DNA of 32,500 nucleotides from the NCBI GenBank assembly GCA_002005505.1, contig KV908338.1, positions 125,001 to 157,500 of the forward strand, read 5' to 3'. The stretch comes from Botryococcus braunii. Lineage: Eukaryota > Chlorophyta > Trebouxiophyceae. Numbering within the stretch: position 1 is the first letter of the stretch; each line of letters begins with the position of its first letter. Below, piece by piece: positions 32,179-32,500 of the stretch. The notes under the pieces are model-generated. The model saw nothing but the letters and a program-made list of their open reading frames with translations. It searched no databases and had not been told where the DNA came from. A program made the translations under genes and the position numbers.

Positions 32179-32500
32179 CCACACAGGACATGTTCTTACG
32201 GGAAAACCGGAATGGATCAGGCAGCTATTCTACGAGAAGCTCTGCTTGGGATTCAACCCGCAGGATTTGGTCTGCATGCTTTTCTGAATGTAGAAGGTAT
32301 GCAATTCAAGGACAGCACATTGCCTTCCCTCCTTGATGCCCCTTTTAACCAACGTGCAATGGTGATAGACATAGCCATTGATGAGGCGTTTATTTTTGAC
32401 TGGTTTGATGATACATCGCTTAAAAACTCCGAGATTTCGGCTTTGAGGGCTGGGAGCAACCAGCAAAACACAAAGTCGTACATCCCATTGAGAGAGGTGG
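32179..32500 (+). CDS. Open plus-strand frame running off the window, unidentified
   Basis: No stop for 107 codons from 32179 to the window edge. The first ATG is 32212. Composition is protein-like (ILREALLGIQPAGFGLHAFL, AMVIDIAIDEAFIFDWFDD, then SLKNSEISALRAG). It may be a first or internal exon of a gene continuing right. Two minus-strand frames are also open for 76-78 codons, so coding on either strand, or chance, remains possible. It lies in what would be the upstream intron of copy 3 of the minus-strand gene family. No domain recognised. Confidence 0.35.

Overview
This window reads as eukaryotic nuclear DNA, probably from a microbial alga or related protist. Coding segments are short and bounded by GT...AG splice signals, intergenic and intronic DNA is full of very long dinucleotide tracts, and there is one nearly complete Ty1/copia LTR retrotransposon. 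I see no bacterial operons, CRISPR array or rRNA. The species cannot be named from sequence alone. The retrotransposon proteins give me an impression of a green (prasinophyte-type) alga, but that is only an impression.

Layout. (1) 1-3735: no recognisable gene; one 340-bp compound GA/GC/TGCG/TG microsatellite and small A/T-rich repeats. (2) 3736-7082: a run of four CAGCTG-containing tandem repeats, then copy 1 of a tandem-duplicated, multi-exon, minus-strand membrane-protein gene (exon A 6766-7011, exon B 4976-5224, exon C 3983-4423, transcribed A to B to C). (3) 7084-12579: weak plus-strand exon candidates, a 135-bp direct duplication, pyrimidine tracts, a MITE-like inverted repeat and a foldback. 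(4) 12580-15956: copy 2 of the same gene (exons C', B', A'); B' has an 8-nt deletion and A' has lost its splice donor, so this copy looks decayed. (5) 16330-17800: a minus-strand transcribed-looking locus. A 237-nt sequence occurs twice there, once as three exons separated by two introns and once with both introns missing. (6) 18473-19101: a 630-bp CT region holding two abutting perfect palindromes. (7) 20053-28423: a minus-strand copia retrotransposon with 869/879-bp LTRs, target-site duplication TATAC, a polypurine tract and a primer-binding site matching the anticodon arm of initiator tRNA-Met (half-tRNA priming as in Drosophila copia). Its interior carries an apparent assembly duplication ending at the single N (23274). 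(8) 29073-29982: a related solo LTR with its own TSD (TTAAC). (9) 30850-31541: short tandem repeats, two overlapping perfect palindromes and a GT tract. (10) 31552-31995: exon C'' of a third gene-family copy, whose upstream exons must lie beyond the window, followed by an open plus-strand frame that runs off the end.

The most informative signals are the three-copy membrane-protein family, recovered by aligning exons across about 28 kb (all exon boundaries are phase 0); the spliced/unspliced tandem pair at 17.1-17.8 kb; and the completely delimited copia element. Gene-family function is not identified. All exon boundaries are inferred from paralog alignment and splice motifs, not from transcripts.
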